A stretch of DNA of 64,000 nt from Sphingomonas sp. G-3-2-10 (GCF_012927115.1 NZ_JABBFY010000001.1:2108001-2172000), one strand, 5' to 3'; counted from the stretch's first letter, positions 53,704 to 62,945 are shown. Notes: generated by a model from the sequence alone, not told the origin. Numbers and translations: made by a program.

Positions 53704-55509
53704 ATGCGCCGCCGCCAGTTTCTTTCCTCCGCCAGCCTGCTCGCCGCGGCCGGCGCTTTCCCGCGGGTCGCAGGCGCCACAAAGCGCAATCGCGACGCCG
53801 AACTGCGCGCGATGCTCGATCGCTTCTTCTATTCGCGGCTTGAGGACAGCCCCGAATCCGCGACGTCGCTGGGGCTGGATACGGGCGAACGCGCGCACCT
53901 CCGGTCGAAACTGGGCGACACGTCGCGCGCAGGCGAAGCGCGCCAGTTCGCCCGCGCGCGGCGCGAACTCGCGACGCTGAAGACGATTCCGCGCAACCGG
54001 CTGAGTGAAACTGCCCAGCTCGATTACGACGTCGTCGAATACAGCCTTCAGCGGCTCATCGATGGCGAACGCTATGCCTATGGCGCCAGCGCGGGCCGCT
54101 ATGCGCCCTATGTCCTCAGCCAGCTCTCCGGCGCATATCGCGACGTGCCCGATTTCCTCGCCGGCCAGCATCGCATCGCCGATGCCGCCGATGCCGACGC
54201 ATATCTCGCGCGAGTCGAGGCGTTTCCAGCGGCGATCGAGGCCGAAACCGTCCGCCAGCGCGAGGATGCGGCAAAGGGCGTCGCCGCGCCCGACTATATC
54301 CTCGACACCACCTTGCGGCAGATCGCGGCGGTGCGCGACCGCGCGCCTGAAGCGACCGGCACCGCGATGGATATCGCCGCCAAGCTCAAGGGCGCAAACC
54401 TGCCGCCCGATCGCGCCGAAGCGGTCGCGAAGCTGATCGGCGAGCGCGTGTTCCCTGCGCTCGATCGTCAGCGCACCCTGCTCACCGAATTGCGGGCGAA
54501 GGCCACGCATGACGCCGGCGTCTGGCGCCTCCCCGACGGCGAGGCCTATTACGCCGCCGCCTCCAGCGCGGCCACCACGGTGGACCTGACCGGAGACGAG
54601 ATCCATCGCCTCGGCCTGCAGCAGGTCGCCGAGATCAGCGGCCGGATCGACGCCATCCTCAAGGCGCAGGGCATGAGCCAGGGCAGCGTCGGCGAGCGGC
54701 TGGTCGAGCTCAACAAGCGCCCCGATCAGCTTTTTCCCAATACCGATCCGGGCCGCGAGGCCCTGCTCGAGTCGCTCCGTGGCCAGATCGTCGCCATCAC
54801 GAAGCGCCTGCCCGAACAATTCGCCTTCATTCCCAAGGCCCCGGTCGAGGTCCGCCGCGTGCCCGAAGCGATCCAGGCCGGATCACCCGGCGGCTATTAC
54901 CAGTCCGCCTCGCTCGACGGCACACGCCCGGCGATCTACTTCATCAACCTGCGCGACACGTTCGATCGCCCCAAATTCGGCCTCGCGACGCTCAGCTATC
55001 ACGAGGCGATGCCCGGCCATCACCTCCAGATCATGTCGGCGCTGGAAAGCGACGATATCCCGCTCATCCGCCGGCGGGGCTTTTATTCGGGCTATTCGGA
55101 AGGCTGGGCGCTCTATTCCGAGCAGCTCGCCGACGAGATGGGCATGTATGAAGGCGATCCGCTCGGGCAGGTCGGCTATCTCCAGTCGCTGCTGTTCCGC
55201 GCGACCCGGCTGGTGGTCGATTCGGGAATGCATGTGAAACGCTGGAGCCGGGAAAAGGCGACCGATTATCTCATCGGCATCACCGGCATCGCGCGCGGCC
55301 GCAGCCAGGGCGAAATCGATCGCTACACCGTCTGGCCGGGTCAGGCATGCAGCTACAAGATCGGCCACACCGTCTGGGCGGAACTGCGCGACGAAGCAAA
55401 GCGCAAGGCCGGCGCCCAATGGGACCCGAAGGCGTTCCACATCGTGCTGATGAAAGGCGCGATGCCGCTGACCGTGCTGCAAAAGGTCGCGCGGGCGCGG
55501 ATGGCCTAG
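53704..55509 (+). CDS. Tat-exported DUF885 family protein (M-type metallopeptidase-like)
   Basis: A 601-residue protein with a twin-arginine-like signal (MRRRQFLSSASLLAAAG). A GTG at 53698 is a possible alternative start. DUF885 proteins carry an HExxH-like zinc site. Here it is YHEAMPGHHLQ (about residue 439), preceded by GGYYQSASLDGTRPAIYFIN and followed by GYSEGWALYSEQL, both typical. Probably a periplasmic carboxypeptidase-like enzyme; substrate unknown. The stop codon shares the CTAG sequence with the convergent glycosyltransferase. It is unrelated to polysaccharide synthesis. Confidence 0.9.
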   Translation: MRRRQFLSSASLLAAAGAFPRVAGATKRNRDAELRAMLDRFFYSRLEDSPESATSLGLDTGERAHLRSKLGDTSRAGEARQFARARRELATLKTIPRNRLSETAQLDYDVVEYSLQRLIDGERYAYGASAGRYAPYVLSQLSGAYRDVPDFLAGQHRIADAADADAYLARVEAFPAAIEAETVRQREDAAKGVAAPDYILDTTLRQIAAVRDRAPEATGTAMDIAAKLKGANLPPDRAEAVAKLIGERVFPALDRQRTLLTELRAKATHDAGVWRLPDGEAYYAAASSAATTVDLTGDEIHRLGLQQVAEISGRIDAILKAQGMSQGSVGERLVELNKRPDQLFPNTDPGREALLESLRGQIVAITKRLPEQFAFIPKAPVEVRRVPEAIQAGSPGGYYQSASLDGTRPAIYFINLRDTFDRPKFGLATLSYHEAMPGHHLQIMSALESDDIPLIRRRGFYSGYSEGWALYSEQLADEMGMYEGDPLGQVGYLQSLLFRATRLVVDSGMHVKRWSREKATDYLIGITGIARGRSQGEIDRYTVWPGQACSYKIGHTVWAELRDEAKRKAGAQWDPKAFHIVLMKGAMPLTVLQKVARARMA

Positions 55510-56267
55510 CGGCGGATCAATTCCAGCGCCTTCATCAGATAGCGCGAGTTCATCATCAGCTTGTTCGTCGTGAAGCCGTTCTCGCGGCACGCGCGCAGCA
55601 TCTCGCGGTTGATCGTTTCGCGCGACGAGGCGCCCGATGTGCTGACCCCGCCCACCTGCATTTTCACGAACACGTCGCGCATGTAGGAATAGCTCAGCCG
55701 CCGGTCGCCCAGAAACGCGCGGACGATGAACTCGAAATCGGCGGCGATCTTATAGTCCGTGCTGTACCAGCCGATCCGGTCATAGGCTTCTGCGGTCAGC
55801 ACCATCGCGGGGTGCGCGGGCATCCAGCCCCAGCGGATCCGCGACGGCCGGAACATCCCGCTATTGTAGCGTCGGATCGAGACGTCGGGCTCGCCGGGCC
55901 TGAAGAAGGTCACGTCGCCGAGCACCGCATCGACGCCGGTCGCGTCGAATTGCGCCGCGATTCGGCTCAACACGCCCGGATCGGCATATCGGTCATCGGC
56001 ATTGAGCAGCGCGATCACATCCCCGCTCGCCCGCGCGATGCCCTTGTTCATCGCGTCGTAAATGCCCTTGTCCGGCTCGGAGACCATCACATCGCCAGGG
56101 CGCAGCACTTCGGCGACGCGCTCGACCGTCCCGTCGGTCGATCCGCCATCGATGATGACATGCTCGACATTGGGGAAATCCTGCGCGTGGACCGATTTGA
56201 TCGCTTCGAGAAGGATCGGTCCCGGCTTGTAGCACACGGTGACCACTGAGATTTTCTGGACAGGCAT
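55506..56267 (-). CDS. Glycosyltransferase family 2
   Basis: A 253-residue GT-A transferase. It opens MPVQKISVVTVCYKPGPILLEAIKS and shows IIDGGSTDGT, the GT2 nucleotide-binding pattern, and the DxD-like LNADDRYAD near residue 90. The later part has VRAFLGDRRLSYSYMRD. It is single-gene and minus-strand, divergent from wecB by 74 bp. Its acceptor is unknown. It adds one more transferase to the locus. Confidence 0.93.
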   Translation of the reverse strand: MPVQKISVVTVCYKPGPILLEAIKSVHAQDFPNVEHVIIDGGSTDGTVERVAEVLRPGDVMVSEPDKGIYDAMNKGIARASGDVIALLNADDRYADPGVLSRIAAQFDATGVDAVLGDVTFFRPGEPDVSIRRYNSGMFRPSRIRWGWMPAHPAMVLTAEAYDRIGWYSTDYKIAADFEFIVRAFLGDRRLSYSYMRDVFVKMQVGGVSTSGASSRETINREMLRACRENGFTTNKLMMNSRYLMKALELIRR

Positions 56268-56341
56268 CGGACCGGGCTTAGCAAAGCGGCGGCGATTGGG
56301 TTAGTCCGGTTTTAACAGCCGGTTGCGTAATGAGGGTCGCA

Positions 56342-57472
56342 ATGAGCAAGCCACGCATCCTCACCGTCTTCGGCACCCGCCCCGAAGCGATCAAGCTGTT
56401 CCCCGTCGTCGCCGCGCTGAAGGAACGCGGCGATCTCGACGTAAGAACCTGCGTAACCGCCCAGCATCGCGGCCTGCTCGATCAGGTCCTCTCGATCGCC
56501 GGTCTGACCCCCGACGTCGATCTCGACATCATGGAACCCGGCCAGACCCTCGACCGCCTCACCGCGCGCCTGCTCACCGGCCTCGGCGAAGTGATGGACG
56601 CCGAAAAGCCCGATCGGGTGATCGTGCAGGGCGACACCACCACGGTGATGGTAGCCGCGCTCGTCGCTTACTACCGCAAGATTCCCGTCAGCCATGTCGA
56701 GGCAGGGCTGCGCTCGGGCGACATCTACCAGCCCTGGCCGGAGGAGATTAACCGCCGCGTCGTCGCGCCGATCGCCGACCAGCATTTCGCGCCGACCGAA
56801 ACCGCCGCCGAAGCGCTGCGGAAAGAGAATATCGATCCGGCGACGATCCACGTCACCGGCAACACCGTGATCGACGCGCTTCACTGGACTCACCGGAAGA
56901 TCGCCGCCGATCCCTCGATGGCCGCCGGGCTGGACCAGATCGCCGCCCGCTTCGCCGGGAAGCGCCTGATCCTCGTCACCACCCATCGCCGCGAGAATTT
57001 CGGCGTCGGCATGGAAGGCATCGCTCGCGCCCTCGGCCGAATCGCCGACCGCGAAGACACCGCGATCCTCTTCCCGATGCATCCCAATCCCAATGTCGCG
57101 GTCGCGATGGACGCAATTCTTGGGGAACGCGACAATATCGCCCGCATCGAACCGCTCGATTACCCCCACTTCATCCGCGCGCTCGAAATGGCCGAGATCG
57201 TCCTGTCCGATTCGGGCGGCGTGCAGGAAGAAGCCCCGGCGCTGGGTAAGCCCGTGCTGGTGATGCGCGAGACCACCGAGCGTCCCGAAGGCGTCGCCGC
57301 GGGCACTGCAAAGCTGGTCGGCACTGACTCGACACGTATCGTTTCCGAAATCTCAACCCTCCTCGACGTACCCCATGCCTATTCGGCAATGGCCCGCGCC
57401 CACAATCCGTTCGGCGACGGTCATGCAGCCGAGAGGATCGCGGGGATTGTCGCTCATGGTGCCGGAGTCTGA
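56342..57472 (+). CDS. wecB: UDP-N-acetylglucosamine 2-epimerase (non-hydrolysing)
   Basis: A 376-residue enzyme interconverting UDP-GlcNAc and UDP-ManNAc. The start at 56342 has a GAGGG site. The family signatures VFGTRPEAIKLFP (near the N terminus), QGDTTTVM, HVEAGLRSGD, PEEINRR and the later TTHRRENFG, FPMHPNPNV and SDSGGVQEEAP are all present, so it is WecB-type rather than WbpI-type. Its end overlaps wecC by 17 bp. The pair yields UDP-ManNAcA. Confidence 0.96.
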   Translation: MSKPRILTVFGTRPEAIKLFPVVAALKERGDLDVRTCVTAQHRGLLDQVLSIAGLTPDVDLDIMEPGQTLDRLTARLLTGLGEVMDAEKPDRVIVQGDTTTVMVAALVAYYRKIPVSHVEAGLRSGDIYQPWPEEINRRVVAPIADQHFAPTETAAEALRKENIDPATIHVTGNTVIDALHWTHRKIAADPSMAAGLDQIAARFAGKRLILVTTHRRENFGVGMEGIARALGRIADREDTAILFPMHPNPNVAVAMDAILGERDNIARIEPLDYPHFIRALEMAEIVLSDSGGVQEEAPALGKPVLVMRETTERPEGVAAGTAKLVGTDSTRIVSEISTLLDVPHAYSAMARAHNPFGDGHAAERIAGIVAHGAGV

Positions 57473-58751
57473 ACTCAAGGTCGCAGTAATCGGGTTGGGC
57501 TATATCGGCCTGCCCACGGCTGCGGTGATCGCGCGCACCGGCGCGATGGTGCTGGGCGTCGACGTCCATCAGCACGTCGTCGACACAGTGAATTCGGGCA
57601 GGATCCATATCGAGGAAATCGACCTCGACGGTCTCGTCTCGGGCGTGGTCGCGCGCGGAACGCTGCGCGCCTCGACCCAGATCGAGCCCTCGGACGTGTT
57701 CCTGATCGCCGTCCCCACCCCCTTCAACGAGGACCACTCGCCCGACATCGGCTATGTGCTGAAGGCGACGACCACCGTCGCGACCGTGCTCAAGGCCGGC
57801 GACACCGTCATCCTCGAATCGACTTCACCAGTCGGCACCACCGAGAAGCTGGCCGAATTCCTCTCGCAGCTTCGTCCCGACCTGAAAATCCCCGGCCATT
57901 GCACCGGTACGCCCGACGTGGCGATCGCCTATTGCCCGGAACGCGTGCTGCCCGGCCGCATCGTCGTCGAACTGATCGACAATGACCGCTGCATCGGCGG
58001 CATCACCGCGCGGTGCAGCCGCAAGGCGCTGCAATTCTACCGCCGGTTCGTCCGCGGCGCCTGCGTCACCACCACCGCGCGCGCGGCCGAGATGACCAAG
58101 CTGGTCGAAAACGCCTTCCGCGACGTCAATATCGCCTTCGCCAACGAGTTGTCGGTCATCGCCGACGGTATGGGCATCGACGTGTGGGAAGTGATTCGTC
58201 TGGCGAATCGCCATCCGCGCGTGAACATCCTTCAGCCCGGCCCCGGCGTCGGCGGTCACTGCATCGCGGTCGACCCCTGGTTCATCGTTCATGGCGATCC
58301 GGAGAATGCCCGGCTGATCCGCACCGCGCGCGAAGTGAATGACGGCAAGACCGACTTCACCATTGCCCGCGCCGAAGCGCTGATCGAGCGCGCGAACGGC
58401 GCCCCGGTCGCCTGTCTCGGTCTCGCCTTCAAGGCGAACATCGACGATTTCCGTGAGAGCCCCGCGCTCAAGGTCGCCGAGCATCTGGCGCGTCGCTACG
58501 GCAAGCAGATCCGCATCGTCGAGCCACACGCCAATGCCCTGCCTGCCAGCCTCGCAGAAACCGGCGCCGAGCTGATCGACATCGACACCGCGATCGACAC
58601 CTGTCCGGTGTTCGTGGTCCTGGTCGACCACGAGGTCTTCAAATCGATCCCGCTCGGCGAGCGCGCGTCGAAGCTCGTCTATGACACGCGCGGCATCTGG
58701 CCCGATCAGCCCGTGCTTGAGGATCAGCCCGCGCTGCGCCTTGCGGGCTGA
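57456..58751 (+). CDS. wecC: UDP-N-acetyl-D-mannosamine dehydrogenase
   Basis: A 431-residue NAD-dependent dehydrogenase oxidising UDP-ManNAc to UDP-ManNAcA. NAD binds at GLGYIGLPTA. The catalytic cysteine is Cys269 in GPGVGGHCIAVDPWFI, and IDDFRESPALK lies in the C-terminal domain. The pairing with wecB identifies the substrate. This is the second nucleotide-sugar dehydrogenase of the locus; WbpA at 41878 is clearly distinct (PIDPFYL versus AVDPWFI after the Cys). Confidence 0.95.
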   Translation: MVPESELKVAVIGLGYIGLPTAAVIARTGAMVLGVDVHQHVVDTVNSGRIHIEEIDLDGLVSGVVARGTLRASTQIEPSDVFLIAVPTPFNEDHSPDIGYVLKATTTVATVLKAGDTVILESTSPVGTTEKLAEFLSQLRPDLKIPGHCTGTPDVAIAYCPERVLPGRIVVELIDNDRCIGGITARCSRKALQFYRRFVRGACVTTTARAAEMTKLVENAFRDVNIAFANELSVIADGMGIDVWEVIRLANRHPRVNILQPGPGVGGHCIAVDPWFIVHGDPENARLIRTAREVNDGKTDFTIARAEALIERANGAPVACLGLAFKANIDDFRESPALKVAEHLARRYGKQIRIVEPHANALPASLAETGAELIDIDTAIDTCPVFVVLVDHEVFKSIPLGERASKLVYDTRGIWPDQPVLEDQPALRLAG

Positions 58752-58823
58752 TTTTTGCGGCAGCGCAGCGTAACGCTTTCCTCCTGCCTGTGCTTGGGGC
58801 TATAGCGCGGGCGCAGAGCCCCT

Positions 58824-59630
58824 ATGTTACGAAAACTCTTCAAAAAGACCGCGCCGGGTCCATCACCGGACCAGCCGAGGGGTTCGATCCCCGATGGCCA
58901 GCGCGTCTATGCCATTGGCGACATTCACGGCCGGCTCGATCTGCTCGACGAGCTGCTCGGCAAGCTGGACGCGGACGACGAGGCGCGCGGGGGCACCGGC
59001 GAAACGACGCTCATCTTCCTCGGCGATCTGATCGATCGCGGTCCGCAATCGGCGCAGGTGATCGGCCGGCTGATGGACGTGAAGGCGCGCCATCCGCGCA
59101 CCCGCTTCCTGCTCGGCAATCATGAGGAAGTGTTCCTGCTGGCGCTGCGCGGTCGCGGCAGCAGCGGCGGGGTCGGCGCGTTGCGCTATTCGGTCCGGAT
59201 CGGCGGCGATGCGACGGTGCTGAGCTACGGCGTACCGGCCGACGAGTTCCAGAAGGCGACGTTCGAGGAACTCATGGAGCAGGTGAAGGCGCGCGTGCCC
59301 GACGCCCATCTCGATTTCCTCGAAAGCTTCGAGGATCTGATCGTCATCGGCGACTATGCCTTCGTCCATGCCGGCATCCAGCCCGAAGTTCCGCTCGCGC
59401 GGCAGAAGATCAACGATCTGCGCTGGATTCGCGACGACTTCCTCAAGTTCCGCGGCCAACTCGAGAAGATCGTCGTGCACGGGCACAGCATCGCCAACGA
59501 AGTCGAGATGCGGCCGCACCGAATCGGATTGGATACCGGGGCCTATTCGAGCGGAATTCTTACCGCGATGGGCTTCGAAGGCGCCGATCGCTGGCTGGTT
59601 CAAACTGGGACAGATACGCCTTCGACTTGA
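58824..59630 (+). CDS. Serine/threonine phosphatase-type metallophosphoesterase
   Basis: A 268-residue PPP-family phosphatase. The three metal motifs are GDIHGRLD (about residue 32), GDLIDRG (about 67) and GNHE (about 96), with VHGHS and LDTGAY late in the chain. It is cytoplasmic. It might oppose kinases such as Wzc, though that enzyme is Tyr-specific and the link is positional only. A TRNA-like GGGGTTCGATCCC string near its start is coding coincidence. No operon partner is obvious. Confidence 0.9.
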   Translation: MLRKLFKKTAPGPSPDQPRGSIPDGQRVYAIGDIHGRLDLLDELLGKLDADDEARGGTGETTLIFLGDLIDRGPQSAQVIGRLMDVKARHPRTRFLLGNHEEVFLLALRGRGSSGGVGALRYSVRIGGDATVLSYGVPADEFQKATFEELMEQVKARVPDAHLDFLESFEDLIVIGDYAFVHAGIQPEVPLARQKINDLRWIRDDFLKFRGQLEKIVVHGHSIANEVEMRPHRIGLDTGAYSSGILTAMGFEGADRWLVQTGTDTPST

Positions 59631-60000
59631 TCCACGGCAAGCCGCGTACCCCCGCCACCGGTGTTTAGCCTGCGCGAAAATCGGTCATTTCCATCGCCCC
59701 GCACCTCCGCCCCGCCGATACCCCTCAGGGCCGGTTGTTGCGTCGGAGCAACATTCCTCCGGCACAGCGAAACGAACGCGCCCGTTTACCTTGCCAGCTA
59801 TGGGGATTTCGCGTAGGCAGACGCAGCAGACAGGGAACTGTCACAGCGCTTGGGAGTTAGGATTTCGTCCATTAATGTGCGTTATCGGACGGGGACTTCA
59901 AATTCCAACGTTGCTGAGTAAGTTGCTGGACACTGGGCTTGTGATACGATATTTCCGCGCTCGTTAAGTCGAGCAGCAGGCTTAAGAGGGAGAACTAAAA
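59631..60000. other. Intergenic region upstream of the small membrane protein
   Basis: This 370-bp stretch contains no supportable gene. Its right end holds the promoter (59923-59950) and ribosome site (AGGGAGA) for the small protein at 60001. The first 200 bases show no strong hairpin. Confidence 0.5.
59923..59950 (+). promoter_or_regulatory. Probable promoter of the small membrane protein gene
   Basis: TTGCTG (-35), 16-nt spacer, TACGAT (-10), with a TG dinucleotide one base before the -10, giving an extended -10. It lies about 50 bases before the GTG start. Confidence 0.5.
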
Positions 60001-60225
60001 GTGAAATTCAAGGGCCTTGTATCGATCGCTGCGGCGTTCTCGCTGGTGACGATCTCGTCGGCGGCGGTCGCACAGTCGGTTGCTCCCCAGCCTGCGACTG
60101 AAAATGTCGAAGGCGACAGCGAAGCTAAGGGCAGCACCGTGATTGTCGGTCTCCTGGCGCTCACCGCCATCATCGGCGGCGTTGCAGCTGGCCTGTCGGG
60201 CGATTCGGAACCGACCAGCCCGTAA
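60001..60225 (+). CDS. Small secreted/membrane protein of unknown function
   Basis: A 74-residue protein with GTG start behind AGGGAGA. It has a signal peptide (KFKGLVSIAAAFSLVTISSAAVAQ), a short acidic linker (PATENVEGDSEAKG), and a Gly-rich hydrophobic segment (STVIVGLLALTAIIGGVAAG), then ends GDSEPTSP. After cleavage it would be a single-pass inner-membrane protein of about 50 residues. It has its own promoter and a strong terminator, so it may be highly expressed. No family recognised. Confidence 0.75.
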   Translation: MKFKGLVSIAAAFSLVTISSAAVAQSVAPQPATENVEGDSEAKGSTVIVGLLALTAIIGGVAAGLSGDSEPTSP

Positions 60226-60252
60226 GCGACTGACGCACAAATCAGTTTTCCA

Positions 60253-60282
60253 AGCCGGGCGATTCGTCGCCCGGCTTTTTTA
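60253..60282 (+). terminator. Strong intrinsic terminator after the small membrane protein
   Basis: GCCGGGCGA (60254-60262) and TCGCCCGGC (60267-60275) form a perfect 9-bp stem with a TTCG tetraloop, followed by TTTTTTATT. It is 27 bases after the stop codon, the best terminator in the window. Confidence 0.9.
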
Positions 60283-60316
60283 TTGCCTGTCGTCCGCCGG
60301 AGTGCAGAGTCACGCG

Positions 60317-61264
60317 ATGATTCGGCGCATCCCCCGACTTCACCTTCCCGCCACGGCGGCAATGATTTTGCTTGCCGCGGCACTACCGGTTCGGGCCGAG
60401 GGCAGCTTTCTGCGCGAACCCGATTATCGGATCGCGACGATCGGCTATCGAATCGCCACGGCAGCGCCCGCGCTATGTCCGCGCCAGGGACCTGTCAGCG
60501 GGCTGACCTTCCATCACCTCAGCGACTATGAAGCGGCCGATCGCCCGGCGATGATCGGGCAGGGGCTCGATCGCGGCCCCGGCGTGCTCACCGTAGTCGA
60601 GGGAAGCCCAGCCGACGTCGCCGGGCTGCGCGCGGGCGATGTGCTGCTCACCGTCGATGAAACCCCCTTCCCCTCCCCCGCCACGATCCTCGCGGGACCG
60701 GACCGCCGCGCCTGGCGCACCGCCAGCGACGCCAGCGAAACCCTGTTCCAGGACGCGCTGGCACGCGGCCCCGTGGCGCTGCGCGTCCTGCGCGGCGGGC
60801 AGACCCTGTCGCTCACGCTCACGCCGCGCAGCGGCTGCCTGTTTCGCATCCGGCTGGCCTATAGCGCCCAGCAGCGGGCGGTCGCGGCCTCACCCTATAT
60901 CCTCGTCACCAGTTCGCTGGTCGAACTGACCCGCAACGACGATGAACTCGCCTTCCTGATCGCCCACGAAATGGCCCATGTCGCACTCGATCATGCCACG
61001 CAGCTCAAGGCACGCGGTATCCCGCGCAACGGCGCTGCGCGCGGGTTCGGCAAGAATGGCGCGTTCGTCCGCCGGACCGAGGATGAAGCCGATCAGCTTG
61101 GCGGACGGCTGATGATGGCCGCCGGCTATGATCTGCCGCGCGGCGTGATGATCCTGCCGCGCATGGGCGCGGTGATCACCTTTTTCGGGATGTTCCAGAC
61201 CCATGCCGACGATGCCGATCGCATTCGCCGCATGCGCGAACTGGCGGGCGTACCGCCCGCCTGA
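60317..61264 (+). CDS. M48-family metalloprotease with PDZ domain
   Basis: A 315-residue protein with a signal peptide (about 1-27). A PDZ domain at about 80-170 (GVLTVVEGSPADVAGLRAGDV) precedes an M48 protease domain whose zinc site is HEMAH (His217, Glu218, His221) with the third ligand in EDEADQLGG. It resembles periplasmic BepA/YcaL-like or HtpX-like quality-control proteases with a PDZ domain in front. It is separated from the small membrane protein by a strong terminator. Substrates unknown. Confidence 0.88.
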   Translation: MIRRIPRLHLPATAAMILLAAALPVRAEGSFLREPDYRIATIGYRIATAAPALCPRQGPVSGLTFHHLSDYEAADRPAMIGQGLDRGPGVLTVVEGSPADVAGLRAGDVLLTVDETPFPSPATILAGPDRRAWRTASDASETLFQDALARGPVALRVLRGGQTLSLTLTPRSGCLFRIRLAYSAQQRAVAASPYILVTSSLVELTRNDDELAFLIAHEMAHVALDHATQLKARGIPRNGAARGFGKNGAFVRRTEDEADQLGGRLMMAAGYDLPRGVMILPRMGAVITFFGMFQTHADDADRIRRMRELAGVPPA

Positions 61265-61319
61265 TGCATGCTTGTTTTGCGGCACCGGCCCGCAACGGGT
61301 TCAGCGACGCTGAACCGGA

Positions 61320-62609
61320 CTATTTCGAGCCGAAGCCGGTCAGCATCGTCCCCACCGTGCGCAGCATGATGAGGATGTCGAGCCAGGCCGAGAAGTGCTT
61401 GATGTAGTAGAAGTCGTAGTGAAGCTTGATGTGCACGTCGCCCAGTTCCGCGACATGGCCCTGATTCACCTGCGCCCAGCCGGTGATCCCCGGCCGCACG
61501 ATGTGGCGATAGACGTAGAAGGGCAGCTCGCGCTCATACCAGTGCGACAGCGCCAGCGCCTCGGGACGCGGCCCGATCAGGCTCATGTCCCCGATCAGCA
61601 CGTTCCACAGCTGCGGCAGTTCATCGAACCGGCTGCGACGCAGGAAGCGGCCCGCGCGGGTGATCCGTGCGTCTTCATGCTGAGTGATCGCATCGCTCTT
61701 CGCGCAGTCGGCATCCGAAAGCTCGCGCACTTCCATCGTGCGGAACTTGATGACGTTGAACGGGCGGGCGCCATAGCCCATCCGCTCCTGGATGAAGAAG
61801 GCCGGGCCCTTCGAATCGAGCCGGATCCACAGCGCGATCAGCGCGAACGGAACCGCCAGCACGGGCAAGGCCAGCAGCGAAAGGACGATATCCCCCGCCC
61901 GCTTGATCTTGCGATAGGCGAGGTTGGGCAGCAGCGATCCGAAGCTGTTTTCCGAGAGGTGTTCGATCTCGACCTTGCCGGTCAGCGATTCGCGCAGCTG
62001 CTTGGTGTGATAGACCACGCGGCCGGAAAGCGCGGCCGACGCCAGCATGCGCTCCCATTCGGGATCCATGTCGTGTCGCAGGTCGGCGACGATCGCGCCA
62101 TGCCGGTCCCAGTGTGGCACCTCCGGCTTGTGCAGCACCACCCAGTCCACACCCGACCGATCCAGCGCGATGTCGATATCGCCGAAGGGGACGAGATAGA
62201 ATTGCCGCCGCGCGAAGCGCTGCGACAGGTGCGTGGCGAGGAAGCCGAACGCGATCGACGCGGCGAAGCCCGCGCTCAGCATCGCGCCGCTATAGGCAAG
62301 GCGGAAGCCCAGCATGGCGACGGCAGCCACCGCGAAGACCGCGGAGAAGGTCGGAATGATGAAAGCGAAACCGCTCGTGCCCGGGAACGAGGTCACCCGG
62401 CGATAGAGGAACAGGCCGATCGTCGCAGCGGTGAACGATGCGATCGCGCTGTTGATGATCGTCGCTTCGGCGAGATGATCGAGCGGCTGCAGGAAGACAT
62501 AGAGGAACGGCGCGCCGAGCGACGCGACGAAAACACCCATGAGCTGAAACGACAGCGATTCCAGGAACCGGCGCGTTACCGGCTGTGGCCGGTCGCGAGT
62601 CATGAGCAT
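61320..62609 (-). CDS. Initiating sugar phosphotransferase (polyprenyl-phosphate glycosylphosphotransferase)
   Basis: A 429-residue membrane enzyme that loads the first sugar-1-phosphate onto undecaprenyl phosphate. The N-terminal part has four to five hydrophobic segments. The conserved C-terminal part begins YRKIKRAGDIVLSLLALPVL and includes FIQERMGYGARPFNVIKFRTM, RSRFDELPQLWNVL and GPRPE, the WcaJ/WbaP/GumD signature. The start at 62609 (MLMTRDRP) has an AGGAAGG site. A GTG at 62660 is less likely. It stands alone, at the right edge of the locus. Confidence 0.93.
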   Translation of the reverse strand: MLMTRDRPQPVTRRFLESLSFQLMGVFVASLGAPFLYVFLQPLDHLAEATIINSAIASFTAATIGLFLYRRVTSFPGTSGFAFIIPTFSAVFAVAAVAMLGFRLAYSGAMLSAGFAASIAFGFLATHLSQRFARRQFYLVPFGDIDIALDRSGVDWVVLHKPEVPHWDRHGAIVADLRHDMDPEWERMLASAALSGRVVYHTKQLRESLTGKVEIEHLSENSFGSLLPNLAYRKIKRAGDIVLSLLALPVLAVPFALIALWIRLDSKGPAFFIQERMGYGARPFNVIKFRTMEVRELSDADCAKSDAITQHEDARITRAGRFLRRSRFDELPQLWNVLIGDMSLIGPRPEALALSHWYERELPFYVYRHIVRPGITGWAQVNQGHVAELGDVHIKLHYDFYYIKHFSAWLDILIMLRTVGTMLTGFGSK

Positions 62610-62740
62610 TAAAGGCCCCTTCCTGACGAGCACGTGAGCGTTTTCTGTTATATTTCCCACGACCCGAATCTGCGTCGGTTGGCAGCGCGATATACCTTCA
62701 GCACGCGGAAAGCAATGCCGTGGCTCAGGCGAGCTGTGCC

Positions 62741-62768
62741 ATAATATGTTGTTTTTGTTACGCTTAAA
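62741..62768 (-). promoter_or_regulatory. Possible promoter of the sugar phosphotransferase
   Basis: On the minus strand TTTAAG (-35), 16-nt spacer and TATTAT (-10) lie about 130 bases before the start. The -35 box is weak. The flanking sequence is AT-rich for this genome. Confidence 0.3.
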
Positions 62769-62822
62769 GGAAACGGATGGTCATTTCGATGTTGAAATGA
62801 GCCTATCCGGGCGGCTTGCCTG

Positions 62823-62945
62823 TCAGAGCCTTAACCATGTGCGGATGACGAACGCCACAACGCCCAGCACCGCAACGCTCGCGGCCCAGATCGCCGCCAT
62901 CCAGATCAGCCGCTTCCATAGCGGCGCCGGGGCCGTCTCGCTCAA
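62823..62945 (-). CDS. Small cytochrome bd-associated subunit (DUF2474-like)
   Basis: A 40-residue protein, (M)SETAPAPLWKRLIWMAAIW then a single membrane helix (VAVLGVVAFVIRTWLRL). It uses a TTG that overlaps the cydB stop (TTGA). DUF2474 proteins are short single-helix partners encoded after cydAB in many alphaproteobacteria, and likely stabilise the oxidase as CydX does. The TTG start and short length make the call moderate. Confidence 0.65.
   Translation of the reverse strand: MSETAPAPLWKRLIWMAAIWAASVAVLGVVAFVIRTWLRL

Noticed and set aside
58870..58895. tRNA-like T-loop string GGGGTTCGATCCCC
   Set aside because: It lies in frame within the phosphatase gene (PRGSIPDG) and no acceptor or anticodon stem can be built around it.
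59356..59967. Open frame spanning the phosphatase end and the following gap
   Set aside because: It is out of frame with the phosphatase for half its length and has no ribosome site in the intergenic part.
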